Notes: generated by a model not told the origin, from the letters alone. Counted from the first letter of the stretch, positions 24,623 through 33,992 are shown. The stretch: 64,000 nucleotides of DNA from Candidatus Thorarchaeota archaeon (GCA_029855935.1 JAGSHN010000016.1:124001-188000), one strand, 5' to 3'. Numbers and translations: made by a program.

Positions 24623-25408
24623 TCACCACGTCTGCGACGCAAGCTGCTGCGCCGCGGCCCTGGGGTCCTCTGCCTCCACTATCGCCCGACCCACGATTAC
24701 ATAGTCGGCTCCTGCATCAATTGCTGTACGCGCATCACCACCCTGTGCCCCTACTCCCGGGCTGAGAATGGGAATCTCCTCTCCGAGGACCTCTCTGACC
24801 TCCCTGATCTTGGCAGGCTGCGTCGCTCCGACAATGACTCCATCTGCATCCCAGAGTCGCGCCATACGAGCGAACTTGAGGTAGAGTGGCTCGAACCTCT
24901 TCTTCTTGGCATCCTCCACGACCTGCAGCCCGAATCCATCCTCGGCACCGGGATGGGACATGTAGCAGAGCAGGATGACGCCCTTCTTCCTCTCTCTCGC
25001 TGTCTTGAACACTCTATCAAGACCCTCTGTCCATCCAACGATGGGGTTCGCAATGACGGCGTCAAACCCCGCATCAAGATAGTATCGGGTGATCACGGCG
25101 TTGGTGTTGCCGATGTCGTTGATCTTGCAGTCCATTATGGCGATGAGCCCCTGGTCATGAACTGCATCTATGAGGCTCGGCACCCTGTCGTAGAGCCCCA
25201 GCGGGAGAACTAGATGACGATTGAACTTGAAGGCGGCCACGTGGTCGGCGGTGGCTGATATGATCTGGCGGGCCTCTCTCTCCAGACGGTCACGTTCTGA
25301 GGCTGCGAGTGAGCCGCCTCCCATAGGAATTGTGGCGGCGAGGTCGAGAGCCAATATCAGACGCGACTTTCTCACGTAGGAGGCCGCTGAGAGCTTCCTC
25401 TTGAGCAT
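24623..25408 (-). CDS. pyrF: Orotidine 5'-phosphate decarboxylase
   Basis: 261 residues. The catalytic D-x-K-x-x-D array is DCKINDIG (Asp93, Lys95, Asp98), with LILALD (Asp22) at the first strand and phosphate-binding SPGVGAQGG and DYVIVGRAIV at the end. It makes UMP from OMP in pyrimidine synthesis. The length is slightly above the compact archaeal enzymes because of an N-terminal extension and the SLAASERDRLEREARQII helix. No other pyr genes are in the window. The divergent gene begins at 25491. Confidence 0.93.
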   Translation of the reverse strand: MLKRKLSAASYVRKSRLILALDLAATIPMGGGSLAASERDRLEREARQIISATADHVAAFKFNRHLVLPLGLYDRVPSLIDAVHDQGLIAIMDCKINDIGNTNAVITRYYLDAGFDAVIANPIVGWTEGLDRVFKTARERKKGVILLCYMSHPGAEDGFGLQVVEDAKKKRFEPLYLKFARMARLWDADGVIVGATQPAKIREVREVLGEEIPILSPGVGAQGGDARTAIDAGADYVIVGRAIVEAEDPRAAAQQLASQTW

Positions 25409-25448
25409 CAGAATCCCTCCGGACGCACGCTCCAGTTATCCCCGACCA

Positions 25449-25460
25449 CACTTATATGAG
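25449..25460 (+). promoter_or_regulatory. Core promoter of the 347-residue membrane protein gene
   Basis: CACTTATATGAG carries a strong TATA-like element. A start about 25 bases on would give a leader of roughly 15 bases before the ATG at 25491, supporting that start over in-frame ATGs at 25401 and 25461. Confidence 0.5.
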
Positions 25461-25490
25461 ATGTGGCTGCCGCTCTCGCGTGGTGATGTG

Positions 25491-26534
25491 ATGAGCCCAG
25501 ACTGGCTGGCGACCCGTGTCACTGTCGTGGCAATGGCCGTTGCAGCACCGGTCTACTTCTTTGCGCTCGTCTGGTCACTACCCTTTGCGCTCACCCCTCT
25601 TGGCGTGCCGCTCTGGGACTGGATGTTCACCTTCATCGTTGTGCCGTCGGTGTTCTCAATCACGTGGGTAGTACTGATCTTCCTGAATCGCTATAGACTG
25701 GCCAACACCGTCCACATAATGCACTCAACGATGGTGTCCGTACCGCTTCGCTGGCGCGTCTTCTATGGGCTGAACGCGGCCTTCGTGATGATGTTCTTCA
25801 TCCTGCCAGTCGTCACGGCCCCGGTGGCCGTCATCGGTGGGTTGGCTCTCGCGGGAGCGACGACTCACCGCCTCCTCCGCGGTAGGTCAGGTCGTGGCTC
25901 GGTCATCGGGCTGTTCTACGTTCTCCTTGCTGTTGTCCTCGTCGTCCTGCCAGCCTACATAGTCTGGTCGTTCGTACCGCGCTACATAGTCATCTGGAAC
26001 ACTATGATCACGGCCTGGACAGATGCGTGGATTGGGATTGCCAACGGTATCGCGCAGTGCCTCGTGAACTCGCTCAGCCTGTGTTCTCCAATTCATTTCA
26101 TCTATTTCAGCGCACAGCAATATGAGCAGGGCGTCTTTGGCGAGGTCTACAGTGAGAAACCTGCTCACGCAATCCGTGCTCTTGAGGGACTACTCTTTGT
26201 TGTCTTTCTCATTCTATATCTGCCCCCCATGATCACGCCACTGGGAACGCTACCTCTGCTTGACATGCGCTGGCTCTTCACGAACTACATCAACTGGGCC
26301 TCTCTGGGTGTCGTCGCGATAATGACACTGGTCAAGAGACTGACTCACGTGGTAAATGACACGACCATTGGCGGAGCCACGAACACGCTCGTGGTCAGTA
26401 TGTTCCTGCTGGTCGAGATATTCTTCAAGACGAATCTTCTAGTGGTGACACTCGTCATCTGGCTCGCATTCCTGATCTTCGCGCTTGTCACACTGCTCAG
26501 CCTTGCACAGGCCTCACCGAGGGAGATGTATTGA
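25491..26534 (+). CDS. Polytopic membrane protein of unknown function
   Basis: 347 residues with about eight to nine hydrophobic helices spread over the whole length (for example VAAPVYFFALVWSLPFAL, IGLFYVLLAVVLVVLPAYIV, LVVTLVIWLAFLIFALVTLL). Two small soluble loops lie near residues 60-100 and 185-230. No transporter motif is visible. It is about the same size as another unknown membrane protein at 41471-42493 but not obviously its homologue. The stop overlaps the start of the Nudix gene (TTGA), implying co-translation. Confidence 0.7.
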   Translation: MSPDWLATRVTVVAMAVAAPVYFFALVWSLPFALTPLGVPLWDWMFTFIVVPSVFSITWVVLIFLNRYRLANTVHIMHSTMVSVPLRWRVFYGLNAAFVMMFFILPVVTAPVAVIGGLALAGATTHRLLRGRSGRGSVIGLFYVLLAVVLVVLPAYIVWSFVPRYIVIWNTMITAWTDAWIGIANGIAQCLVNSLSLCSPIHFIYFSAQQYEQGVFGEVYSEKPAHAIRALEGLLFVVFLILYLPPMITPLGTLPLLDMRWLFTNYINWASLGVVAIMTLVKRLTHVVNDTTIGGATNTLVVSMFLLVEIFFKTNLLVVTLVIWLAFLIFALVTLLSLAQASPREMY

Positions 26535-26980
26535 CAAGGTATAGGAATCCCACACCGACTGTCGACATTGCGATAGTTGATGACTCGGAGCGCATTGTCG
26601 TCGTTCAGCGCGGTCGAGAGCCGTTTCGCGGGAGGTGGGTGCTCCCCGGCGGCTTTGTCGAGTATGGCGAGACCGTGGAGCAGGCGGCTGTGCGCGAGGC
26701 ATTGGAGGAGACTGGTCTTGAGGTCGACCTCAGGGCCATCCTGGGTGTCTATAGCGACCCTCGACGCGACCCTAGAGGCCATACTATCACAACTGTCTTC
26801 GTGGCGCGACCTGTCGGCGGAGAGCTGCGCGGCGGTGACGATGCCTCTGCCGCGCGATGGGCCCCTCTCAGTCAGCTGAGGCGCTCTGAACTCGCCTTTG
26901 ACCACGGCCTCATCGTGAGGGATCTACTCGTCTGGATACGACACGGTGGGACATTCTGGTCCACGAAGAGAAGAGACTAG
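26531..26980 (+). CDS. Nudix hydrolase (ADP-ribose pyrophosphatase-like)
   Basis: 149 residues with TTG start overlapping the previous stop; GAGGGAG precedes it by seven bases. The Nudix box G-x5-E-x7-R-E-U-x-E-E-x-G-U is complete at residues 41-63 (GFVEYGETVEQAAVREALEE, then TGL). The following GVYSDPRRDPRGHT segment, with a Pro about 16 residues after the box, fits ADP-ribose or NADH pyrophosphatases. It would clear toxic nucleoside diphosphate derivatives. Convergent with the next gene, overlapping it by four bases. Confidence 0.9.
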   Translation: MTRYRNPTPTVDIAIVDDSERIVVVQRGREPFRGRWVLPGGFVEYGETVEQAAVREALEETGLEVDLRAILGVYSDPRRDPRGHTITTVFVARPVGGELRGGDDASAARWAPLSQLRRSELAFDHGLIVRDLLVWIRHGGTFWSTKRRD

Positions 26981-27333
26981 AGGTCGAGAATCTCGGGCAT
27001 ATGAGCGAGATTCACGATTGGTAGGTGGAGCACCATCGGCTCCGCCTCGACAGAGTCCACAAACTTGACCTCCTCCTTCGGCCTCGATCTGTAGGCCAGG
27101 AAGTTACCCGAGGGCGCCTCATCGGTCTCCACATAGACCCAGAGGGGCAGCCCGTACATCTCATAGTATCCGTGGTTGGATATCAGAGTGCCATAGATAT
27201 GCTTTCCCTTGTGCTCGAAGTGAAGCATCGATGCAGGTCTGTCTCGCTGTGACCAGGACACAAGCATCCTTGCAAGGTCGATCATCGATGCAATTCTCAG
27301 ATTGACAGGCGGTCTGATGTCCTCCCTTGTCAT
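26977..27333 (-). CDS. Conserved-looking hypothetical protein
   Basis: 118 residues from ATG 27333, preceded by GGTGGT. Predominantly beta: MLHFEHKGKHIYGTLISNHG, YYEMYGLPLWVYVETD, FLAYRSRPKEEVKFVD, ending MVLHLPIVNLAHMPEILDL, after an N-terminal helix with several Arg residues. Codon use matches its neighbours, so it is probably real. No family recognised. Confidence 0.6.
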   Translation of the reverse strand: MTREDIRPPVNLRIASMIDLARMLVSWSQRDRPASMLHFEHKGKHIYGTLISNHGYYEMYGLPLWVYVETDEAPSGNFLAYRSRPKEEVKFVDSVEAEPMVLHLPIVNLAHMPEILDL

Positions 27334-27441
27334 TGTACCACCGCCCGGGAGTGTCCACCTTTTGCTTTTAAGCAATCGCGTGGGGGCCGTGATAGTGGCC
27401 CATCGTTACACTCAAAACGCTGCTCCCGCGCTGGTATTCCT

Positions 27442-28221
27442 ATGTCGGATGTCATTCAGGACGGCTCTCTCGTGTACATATTCCTTGACGCCCGCCGGAA
27501 CTGGATTCGCAGGGTCCGTGCAGGAGAGGGCTTTCACTCCAATAGGGGGATCATCTACTACGACGACATCATAGGACGTCCCTATGGTATCAAGGTCAGG
27601 AGTCACTCCGGAACGGAGTTCCAGATCCACCGACCCAGCCCGACTGATGTGCAGATCGCGATGGGGCGCAACACGCAGATAGTCTATCCGAAGGACGCCG
27701 GTACGATTCTGATTGAGGCCGGGATTCACGCGGGTTGTCGCGTTGTCGAGTCTGGCACAGGGTCCGGCGCCCTCACGGGAGTTCTCGCGCGCGCAGTGGG
27801 GCCGACGGGTCGTGTCTACACCTACGAGGTCCGGGAGGACATGTTCAAGGGCGCAAGAAAGAATCTGGAGAAGTTCGGACTTCTCGATAATGTGACGATG
27901 TACAATGAGGACATACTGGATGGCATCCACGAGAGTGACGTCGACGCCGTCGTGCTGGACCTCGCCACACCATGGCTGGTGGTGGACGAGGCGCACCGTG
28001 TGCTGAGACCGAGCCACTATCTCGCAAGCTATAGTCCGACCATCGAGCAGGTGATGCGGACCTGCAAGGCACTGGGAGAGAGTGGGAGGTGGGGGATGAT
28101 CAAGACTCTCGAGGTGCTACAGCGGGAGATAATGGTCCGTGAGGGCAAGACCCGTCCGACAACATGGATGGTCGCCCATACCGGGTACATGACCTTTGCG
28201 AGAGCGCTTGTTGTCGAGTAG
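27442..28221 (+). CDS. trmI: tRNA (adenine-N1)-methyltransferase, TrmI family
   Basis: 259 residues, family length. An N-terminal beta domain (residues 1-70, DGSLVYIFLDARRNW, GFHSNRGIIYYDDIIG) precedes a Rossmann methyltransferase with the SAM loop VVESGTGSGALTGVLA, acidic YTYEVRED and the motif DAVVLDLATPW. Archaeal and bacterial TrmI methylates A58 (and A57 in many archaea) in the tRNA T-loop. It is a single-gene unit; the next gene has its own TATA element. Confidence 0.93.
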   Translation: MSDVIQDGSLVYIFLDARRNWIRRVRAGEGFHSNRGIIYYDDIIGRPYGIKVRSHSGTEFQIHRPSPTDVQIAMGRNTQIVYPKDAGTILIEAGIHAGCRVVESGTGSGALTGVLARAVGPTGRVYTYEVREDMFKGARKNLEKFGLLDNVTMYNEDILDGIHESDVDAVVLDLATPWLVVDEAHRVLRPSHYLASYSPTIEQVMRTCKALGESGRWGMIKTLEVLQREIMVREGKTRPTTWMVAHTGYMTFARALVVE

Positions 28222-28242
28222 CAGGCTGTTCTCGTTGCTTGC

Positions 28243-28256
28243 AAAGGTTTATATCA
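28243..28256 (+). promoter_or_regulatory. Core promoter before the 126-residue hypothetical gene
   Basis: AAAGGTTTATATCA joins a purine-rich BRE-like segment to a TATA box. The predicted transcript starts near 28275, inside the repeat described at 28267-28313. Confidence 0.55.
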
Positions 28257-28266
28257 TCTCCCTACC

Positions 28267-28313
28267 TGTTGTCGGTTGTCGACTGTTGTCGATTATTGCC
28301 GATTACTGTCGGC
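28267..28313 (+). repeat. Short tandem repeat with 10-base phasing in a promoter/leader
   Basis: TGTCG (once TGCCG) occurs at 28270, 28277, 28287, 28297 and 28307; the last four copies are spaced exactly ten bases and share TGTCGATTAT-like units. One helical turn spacing places the same face repeatedly on one side of DNA just downstream of the TATA box, suggesting a protein-binding array, though a simple slippage repeat is possible. Confidence 0.5.
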
Positions 28314-28326
28314 GGTGGCGACGATA

Positions 28327-28707
28327 ATGAGATACCATCACAAGAGAGCTCCGTGCTGTAAGGACACGCGGGAGATACTTGAGAACGTGTTGAAGGCCGA
28401 GGAGGTCGTCTATGACCTCATTGAGAGATCTGAGTCCGTCAGTGTGAAGAGTCCGGCTGAGGAGGCCCTTGGCTCAGGGACCGATGTCAACGTGATGGAC
28501 GAGACTGCGGACAGGGTCCTCAGCAATGGACCCGCCAAGTCCGAGGAGCTGGCCCCCAGTCCAGCCACAGCGAACGGTGCGGGAACGGAGGTCTACAAGA
28601 ACTCCCTTGAGGTCGGCCTACGTGTCCCCGATGCGGAAGATCCCTACAAGAAGCGACGTGCAAGGGGCAACAGGCTCGACGGCTACAGGGACTACTATGA
28701 GTTGTGA
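28327..28707 (+). CDS. Hypothetical protein, low-complexity middle
   Basis: 126 residues from ATG 28327. An N-terminal cysteine pair (RAPCCKDT) and helix (REILENVLKAEEVVYDLIER) are followed by a Ser/Ala/Pro-rich disordered region and a basic, tyrosine-rich tail (PYKKRRARGN, then RDYYEL). No family recognised. It has a good promoter and is followed after 21 bases by a winged-helix protein gene, so the pair may be functionally linked. Confidence 0.55.
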   Translation: MRYHHKRAPCCKDTREILENVLKAEEVVYDLIERSESVSVKSPAEEALGSGTDVNVMDETADRVLSNGPAKSEELAPSPATANGAGTEVYKNSLEVGLRVPDAEDPYKKRRARGNRLDGYRDYYEL

Positions 28708-28728
28708 TTGAGGGGGGTCGACTAGAGA

Positions 28729-29106
28729 TTGAGTGAACATGACGAGGTCGAGCGGCTGCGGCAGGAGATAAGAGAGCTCCGCCAGACCGTGCAGACACTG
28801 CGCGAGATCATCAACTCGCTCACTCACAGGCTCGACACTGGAGCGGTTCAGCGTGAGAGTGCGAAGGCCGGGACGTACAGTGTGAGCAGTAGCATCGACA
28901 AGTGTCTTCAGGATGCGAGCTGGGGTCGTCTTCTGAATCTGCTCGAACGGGCTGATGCCGGGCTCACGGCTGCGGAACTGGCCCGGCGCTGGGGCAAGTC
29001 CCGATCAAGGACGAGTGAGGTCCTCAACAGGCTTGTGGCCGAGGGTCGTGTGGTAAAGTATCGTGATGGAAGGCGAATACGTTTCCGTGCGCTTGACACA
29101 GACTGA
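28729..29106 (+). CDS. Winged-helix DNA-binding protein with N-terminal coiled coil
   Basis: 125 residues with a TTG start (GAGGGGGG about 12 bases upstream; no alternative start nearby). Residues 1-35 form a heptad-patterned coiled coil (RLRQEIRELRQTVQTLREII). Residues about 60-122 are a winged helix: LLNLLERADAGLTAAELARR, recognition helix SRSRTSEVLNRLVAEGRV and wing VKYRDGRRIRFRAL, like MarR or ArsR type regulators. Probably a dimeric transcription factor; targets unknown. It may regulate itself and the preceding gene. Confidence 0.75.
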   Translation: MSEHDEVERLRQEIRELRQTVQTLREIINSLTHRLDTGAVQRESAKAGTYSVSSSIDKCLQDASWGRLLNLLERADAGLTAAELARRWGKSRSRTSEVLNRLVAEGRVVKYRDGRRIRFRALDTD

Positions 29107-29306
29107 ATGACATCTGTGCAATGAGACAGCGCGATGGGAGAGGCGCTGTCCGGGTCCTCTTCATCACCGGAGAGGATGAATTCTGGGGGCGTCCCCCTCT
29201 CTGACCTTTCATAGCACGAAATCTAGGTGTTGCGAGGTCCCAATTAGTCTTAAGTAGAGGGTCACACCCGTAGTACTATTCGAGTGTGCCACAAGGGGTC
29301 TGCCAG

Positions 29307-31631
29307 ATGTCCAACGAGTTCTCAACCGAAAGACCGGAGCCCTCAGACAAGGAGAAGATACAGGCGACTATCTATACGATGCACCTGCTCGAATTGAACC
29401 AGCGTGCTCAGCGGGCGCTTCGTGACTTTGCCCTCCAAGACTTTGATGACAAGGAGGAGCTCGAGAGGAAACGCATTGCAATGCATGACGCCTTCACGGA
29501 GCTCTACGACCAGCTCGCCACGTTTAACGAGCAGGTGATGGGCGTTGATTTCGACATAGCCTACCTGCGGGAGAGGATCGCGCATGCAGAGGGTGAAACC
29601 AAGGAGTCGCTGGAAAAGGCGCTGTCTGAGCTGGAGGATGAACTCCAACGCAATCTGGCAGAGATCTGGATGGCACGTGTCCTTGCATGGTTGCATCAGG
29701 CCGCCGCGGCCTCGGGCCCATTCACTGATGAGGACGACGAGGAGCGGGAGAAACGTGCATTGCAGCATCTGGCCACCGTCTATACAATGCTGGAGAAGTC
29801 TTTCACGGCGGCCCCCGGTAAGGCCGATGGCACAGAGAAGCTGAGACGAGTCGCTCTTGGTCAGATGGTGATAAAGCTGCTGAGCGAGAGTCTTGAGGCC
29901 GACAAGTCCCGGCTGGCCGAGATAGAGGGCAAGAACAAGGCAGCCGAGGCCGAGTTCTATGACGAGTTTCTGAACGAGCTGATCACTCACGAGAGCATGT
30001 TCAGACAGGCCTTCAATCCCTTTGATGAACTCATCTGGCGCGATATCCTGTTCACGCACATCTACGAACGCGCCACTGATCTCTACAACGAGGCAATCCC
30101 GAAGCTGGAGTCGAGCGGACGCGTCCAGAAGGAGGATGTCGACAAGATCAGGGCGTGGAAGGCCAACACGGCTGGTCTATCCGAGGTCTACCTCGGAATG
30201 ATGTACAACGATATCGCCAATGCTCAGATGCGTGCAGGCAATCTTGAGGACGCCTCGAAGCTGTACCAGTCTGCGTCCGACGCCTTTGCACGTGCAGAGA
30301 AGTGCTTCTCGGATGTCGTGGCTCTGGCTGGCAATGCCCGTCAGGCACGGTCTGACAAGGAGCACAACAAGGCACAGTCGTTGTTCTGTCGTGCAGAGTC
30401 CGCGGTGGAGACTTTCATTCAGCTGCTGAGGGTCGACAACAGGGAGGAGGCAAAGGCTGTCTTGGAGGGTATCTTCAAGGACCTGCGTCAGGCAGAGAAG
30501 CTCTCCAAGACAAGGGAGCTGACAGGCGCGATACGCGAGAATCTCAGAATCTTCTCCTTTGTGGAGGACAAGATTGACCGCGAGGACGTACCCTCATCCT
30601 CAATCCTCGATCAGATCGACATGGCGAAGGGGATTCGCCGCGAGGGCCTGATTCAGGACATCAACAAGTCGTTGGACATCGCAGTCAAGGCGATGCAGAG
30701 CGAGCCAGCCGATGCTCTTGAGGCACTGCGAGAGGGCCTCACCAGTCTTGGGATACTGTTGAGTCTGGAAACCGAGGACGACGAGGTGAGGAGGCTTCGT
30801 CACAGGACACTGGCCATAATGGCCCATCTTCGGTACGTTGTTCAGTTTCAGATGAGTGCGCAGCTTGGCTCGGGAGTCAAGTTCCTCGTGTCGCGTATTC
30901 TCGAGCGTCTGCATGCTGAGGAGGCTGCAGAGCACTATCGTTCCATCGGGATGGATGACACAGCGACAGAGCTCGTGGACATGGGTCGGCTGGCCCTTGC
31001 AACGGCCTGTGCGTCGGAGGCGCAGATCTTTGCAAAGCAGTCGGACCAGTGGGCATTCCGTGCGCAGATGGAACGCATCGGTACCTTCCGTCGCATGGCG
31101 GACGAGATACAGCTCGATGTGGACGAGGACGTGCAGGAGACACTTGCGGCCCACGACAACACAATCGAGAGGCTGAGGCAGGCAGTGGCAGCCTTCGAGG
31201 CTGCTGCAGACGAGCTCGGCCGTGTCGCAGACCAGACCATCCGTGCCAACAACAAGGTGGAACTGCAGGTCCGTCAGCTGCAGGGTGTGGTGATGAAGTT
31301 CAAGGGCGACCTGAAGCGGCTGGAGGCGGCGAAGGCCAACTTCCTCGCCGAGTACGCCTCTAAGAAGGGTGACAAGTCGAAGGCGCGTTCCCTCTTCTCC
31401 GAGGCGAGTGATCAGCTGCGTGAGGCTGTCGGTGCCTACACCACCGCAGCACGAGTGTTCCAGGAGGTCGGCAACCTGCAGGCTGCTCAGTCGGTTGACA
31501 AGAGGGCCAAGACGACCGATCTTCTCGCACGCAGTACGTGGGACAACAAGCAGCGCCTCAGCAGGGATGAGGACCCGAACTACTTTGGCGATCCTGAACT
31601 CAGCGCTCTGTATCTCGGGTCTGTTGAGTAG
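29307..31631 (+). CDS. Large all-helical repeat protein (TPR/spectrin-like) of unknown function
   Basis: 774 residues from ATG 29307 (AAGGGG about ten bases before). Almost entirely alpha helical with no membrane segment. It is rich in A-x-x-L-Y-x-x-A patterns (NLEDASKLYQSASDAFARAE, KARSLFSEASDQLREAVGAY) that resemble tetratricopeptide or other helical-hairpin repeats, and long charged heptad stretches. Probably a cytoplasmic scaffold. The final residues DPELSALYLGSVE look like a defined C-terminal motif. No family recognised. The A-type ATPase subunit I gene ends 30 bases away, convergently. Confidence 0.75.
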   Translation: MSNEFSTERPEPSDKEKIQATIYTMHLLELNQRAQRALRDFALQDFDDKEELERKRIAMHDAFTELYDQLATFNEQVMGVDFDIAYLRERIAHAEGETKESLEKALSELEDELQRNLAEIWMARVLAWLHQAAAASGPFTDEDDEEREKRALQHLATVYTMLEKSFTAAPGKADGTEKLRRVALGQMVIKLLSESLEADKSRLAEIEGKNKAAEAEFYDEFLNELITHESMFRQAFNPFDELIWRDILFTHIYERATDLYNEAIPKLESSGRVQKEDVDKIRAWKANTAGLSEVYLGMMYNDIANAQMRAGNLEDASKLYQSASDAFARAEKCFSDVVALAGNARQARSDKEHNKAQSLFCRAESAVETFIQLLRVDNREEAKAVLEGIFKDLRQAEKLSKTRELTGAIRENLRIFSFVEDKIDREDVPSSSILDQIDMAKGIRREGLIQDINKSLDIAVKAMQSEPADALEALREGLTSLGILLSLETEDDEVRRLRHRTLAIMAHLRYVVQFQMSAQLGSGVKFLVSRILERLHAEEAAEHYRSIGMDDTATELVDMGRLALATACASEAQIFAKQSDQWAFRAQMERIGTFRRMADEIQLDVDEDVQETLAAHDNTIERLRQAVAAFEAAADELGRVADQTIRANNKVELQVRQLQGVVMKFKGDLKRLEAAKANFLAEYASKKGDKSKARSLFSEASDQLREAVGAYTTAARVFQEVGNLQAAQSVDKRAKTTDLLARSTWDNKQRLSRDEDPNYFGDPELSALYLGSVE

Positions 31632-31661
31632 TGTCCCGTCAGTCTGGTCGCGCTGGCGCCT

Positions 31662-33869
31662 CTATGTGGAGGCCGTCGTGGCCGCGGCAACGGGGGCGGC
31701 CGCTTCGGGCGTTGCCCCGCCAGTGCCGGCGATTGGACTCGTGAACCTACGTGTGACGGTATAGGGTCGGAAGGGGATGCCCCCAGCGTGATAGAACTTT
31801 GAGAACCACTCCACAAAGTGCAGACGGAGTGTGTGCATAAACGCGGCCAGTCCCTCAAGAATACCGACAACAAACGTACCTATGATGGCGCCACCCAGGG
31901 GCAGGAACGGCTGGACAAGCTCGCCGTGATGCCACACCTGAGCCGGGACTATCTCGACCCCAAAGAGTGACACATGCGGGAAGGGTATCTCGATGATTGC
32001 TGGGACCATCTGCATGAACAGGCCACTCAGGATGAGGTGGACGATGTTGAGTGCGAAGATTCGCGCATAGCTCACAGTGTGGCTGATCATACCAATCGAG
32101 TACTCGAGATACTCCACAACACCATCCATCTTGCCCATAAAGGAGGCCACAGTCATTATTACCAGTGGAACAAAGAGGAACAGAATAGTGAAGTTGAGGG
32201 CGCTGATGGGGAGAACTGGGTAGACACCATTGTCACCTGAGCCGTGACCGATACCGACGAGTGGAATCCAGAGTGCGACCCTTCGATTGGGGTCAAACCA
32301 CGGGTTGATACTGGTGGTGCTCACTCCAAAGAGAAGATTGACAAAGCCGAGGTACATCCAGACGTAGGCCAGTGCGACAACAGCCCCTCTTATCTCCCTG
32401 TGCTTCAGTCTGTTGTAGAGGTTGAGGAGGATCCCCATCGTCATCTGTACAATGCCCACCTCAATGGCGAGCTTGAGGAGATGAACGGTCCGATACGGGT
32501 TGGTTGACCCATCCTCGAGAGTGTGAGAGAATACTGGCCATATCGGTTCTATGACAGTTTCTGCTCCAAAGAAGCTACCAAACAGAAGGCCCCCTATCAT
32601 AGAGAAAATGCCCATCATAATGAGGCCCGATGCGCCCGTCTGGAGATATCCAAGAACGCCGCCCCAGTCCACGCCCTTCCGCTTCGAGTTCCAGGCAATG
32701 ATTCCTATGAGCATCACGATGAAGCCCTGTCCCACATCCGCAAATATGAGGCCGAAGATGAGCGGAAAGGTGAGCCACATTATCTTGGTCGGGTCGATGT
32801 CGTGTCTTGAGGGAACACCATAGGCCGCGACCACCTCTTCGGTCGGCCTCATAAACGAGGGATTGTCAAGGTACGTCGGTGCGTCGTACTCGGAGAAATC
32901 GGGATGTTGAATTGTCAGCTCGAACGCATCTCCGACGCGTCGCCTCAGTATCTCTCGTAGTTTCTCAGCCTTCGCCTCCGGAATCCAGCCCCAGACCTTC
33001 AGTGCCTGCCTTGTGAAGACCACATAGTTCTTGATATTGATCCTGCGTTCCTCAATCTCCATCTGCTCCCAAGCAGCAAGAATCCTTGGGCCCCACTCCT
33101 TCGCTATCAGGCTCTTGCGCCGTTCGAGGAGGTCAATCTTCTTCTCTAGCTCCTCTATCTTCTCTGTAGCCTGTGCTATTATCCTATCAGGCTTTCCCTC
33201 TGTCCCCTCGGGTACGACAAACGGGTCAAAGCCGAGGGCCGTGAAGATTCTCTCTACGGCATTCTTGGTCTCGATGGGAACTGTCACCACAGCGACAGCA
33301 CGCCTCTTGCTCACGGCCACCGAGCGCATTGCGAAGGAGCCGTCGGTGACCTCACGGATGGTCCATTCCAGCTTCGACACGCTGTCTCTCGCGATTGTAC
33401 CCGCCTGAGTGAATGTGTGCTCGCTCTCTCCGAGGCGTTCGACGCTTATACTCAGGGGCTCGAGTGACACCGCCACATCGAGTATGTTCCTCTGTGCCTG
33501 GAGGTCCATTCGTGCGACAGCGAGTTCGTGGTCGATGTCCTGTACCTCTCCCTCGACAGCCTTCAGCACATCATTTGTCATCTTGAGGCAGTTTGTCAGG
33601 TCGGACTCATCAAACTCAATCCTGTGTCCAGTCCCGCGTCCTGTGTCGAGGCCAAGTGCGGACACCACATTTGAGATCCGCTGGTGAAGCGCTACTACCG
33701 CCTCCTCGTCGCTGCTCTTCTTCACCTCGAGGACCCCGACCTGATGCCTGAGGTCTATGAACTCGAACAGCCCGAACTCTTCAATTGACAGCAGTACCTC
33801 GCGTTCAAGATCCTTATGGGCGACTATGCGGGCGACAGCCATTGGTGCCGGAGAGATAGAGAGGGCCAT
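31662..33869 (-). CDS. atpI: A/V-type ATP synthase subunit I (a subunit)
   Basis: 735 residues. About 340 residues of cytoplasmic stator domain with coiled coils (VEGEVQDIDHELAVARMDLQ, EKIEELEKKIDLLERRK) are followed by seven or eight membrane segments. The essential arginines lie in SHTVSYARIFAL and FMHTLRLHFVEW of the last helices. The protein forms the proton half-channels of the archaeal ATP synthase. It is slightly long for the family (usually 620-690) and ends in an Ala/Thr-rich tail. It is transcribed away from atpH/atpE from a shared promoter region. Confidence 0.93.
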   Translation of the reverse strand: MALSISPAPMAVARIVAHKDLEREVLLSIEEFGLFEFIDLRHQVGVLEVKKSSDEEAVVALHQRISNVVSALGLDTGRGTGHRIEFDESDLTNCLKMTNDVLKAVEGEVQDIDHELAVARMDLQAQRNILDVAVSLEPLSISVERLGESEHTFTQAGTIARDSVSKLEWTIREVTDGSFAMRSVAVSKRRAVAVVTVPIETKNAVERIFTALGFDPFVVPEGTEGKPDRIIAQATEKIEELEKKIDLLERRKSLIAKEWGPRILAAWEQMEIEERRINIKNYVVFTRQALKVWGWIPEAKAEKLREILRRRVGDAFELTIQHPDFSEYDAPTYLDNPSFMRPTEEVVAAYGVPSRHDIDPTKIMWLTFPLIFGLIFADVGQGFIVMLIGIIAWNSKRKGVDWGGVLGYLQTGASGLIMMGIFSMIGGLLFGSFFGAETVIEPIWPVFSHTLEDGSTNPYRTVHLLKLAIEVGIVQMTMGILLNLYNRLKHREIRGAVVALAYVWMYLGFVNLLFGVSTTSINPWFDPNRRVALWIPLVGIGHGSGDNGVYPVLPISALNFTILFLFVPLVIMTVASFMGKMDGVVEYLEYSIGMISHTVSYARIFALNIVHLILSGLFMQMVPAIIEIPFPHVSLFGVEIVPAQVWHHGELVQPFLPLGGAIIGTFVVGILEGLAAFMHTLRLHFVEWFSKFYHAGGIPFRPYTVTRRFTSPIAGTGGATPEAAAPVAAATTAST

Positions 33870-33981
33870 TCGTGCGTATCACCTTGCCAGAAGCGTATGT
33901 CCTGTACATGTGCTGAGTGTATGTGAGTCAGCGAGCCAAGCTCCCTGCGTACCTGAGTCGTCTTGAGCCTCTGGACACTAC

Positions 33982-33992
33982 TGATAAAGATT
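33982..33992 (-). promoter_or_regulatory. Core promoter of atpI, inverted twin of the atpH promoter
   Basis: Minus-strand AATCTTTATCA. The same 11 bases occur on the plus strand at 34053-34063. The element is about 115 bases before the atpI ATG. Confidence 0.5.
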
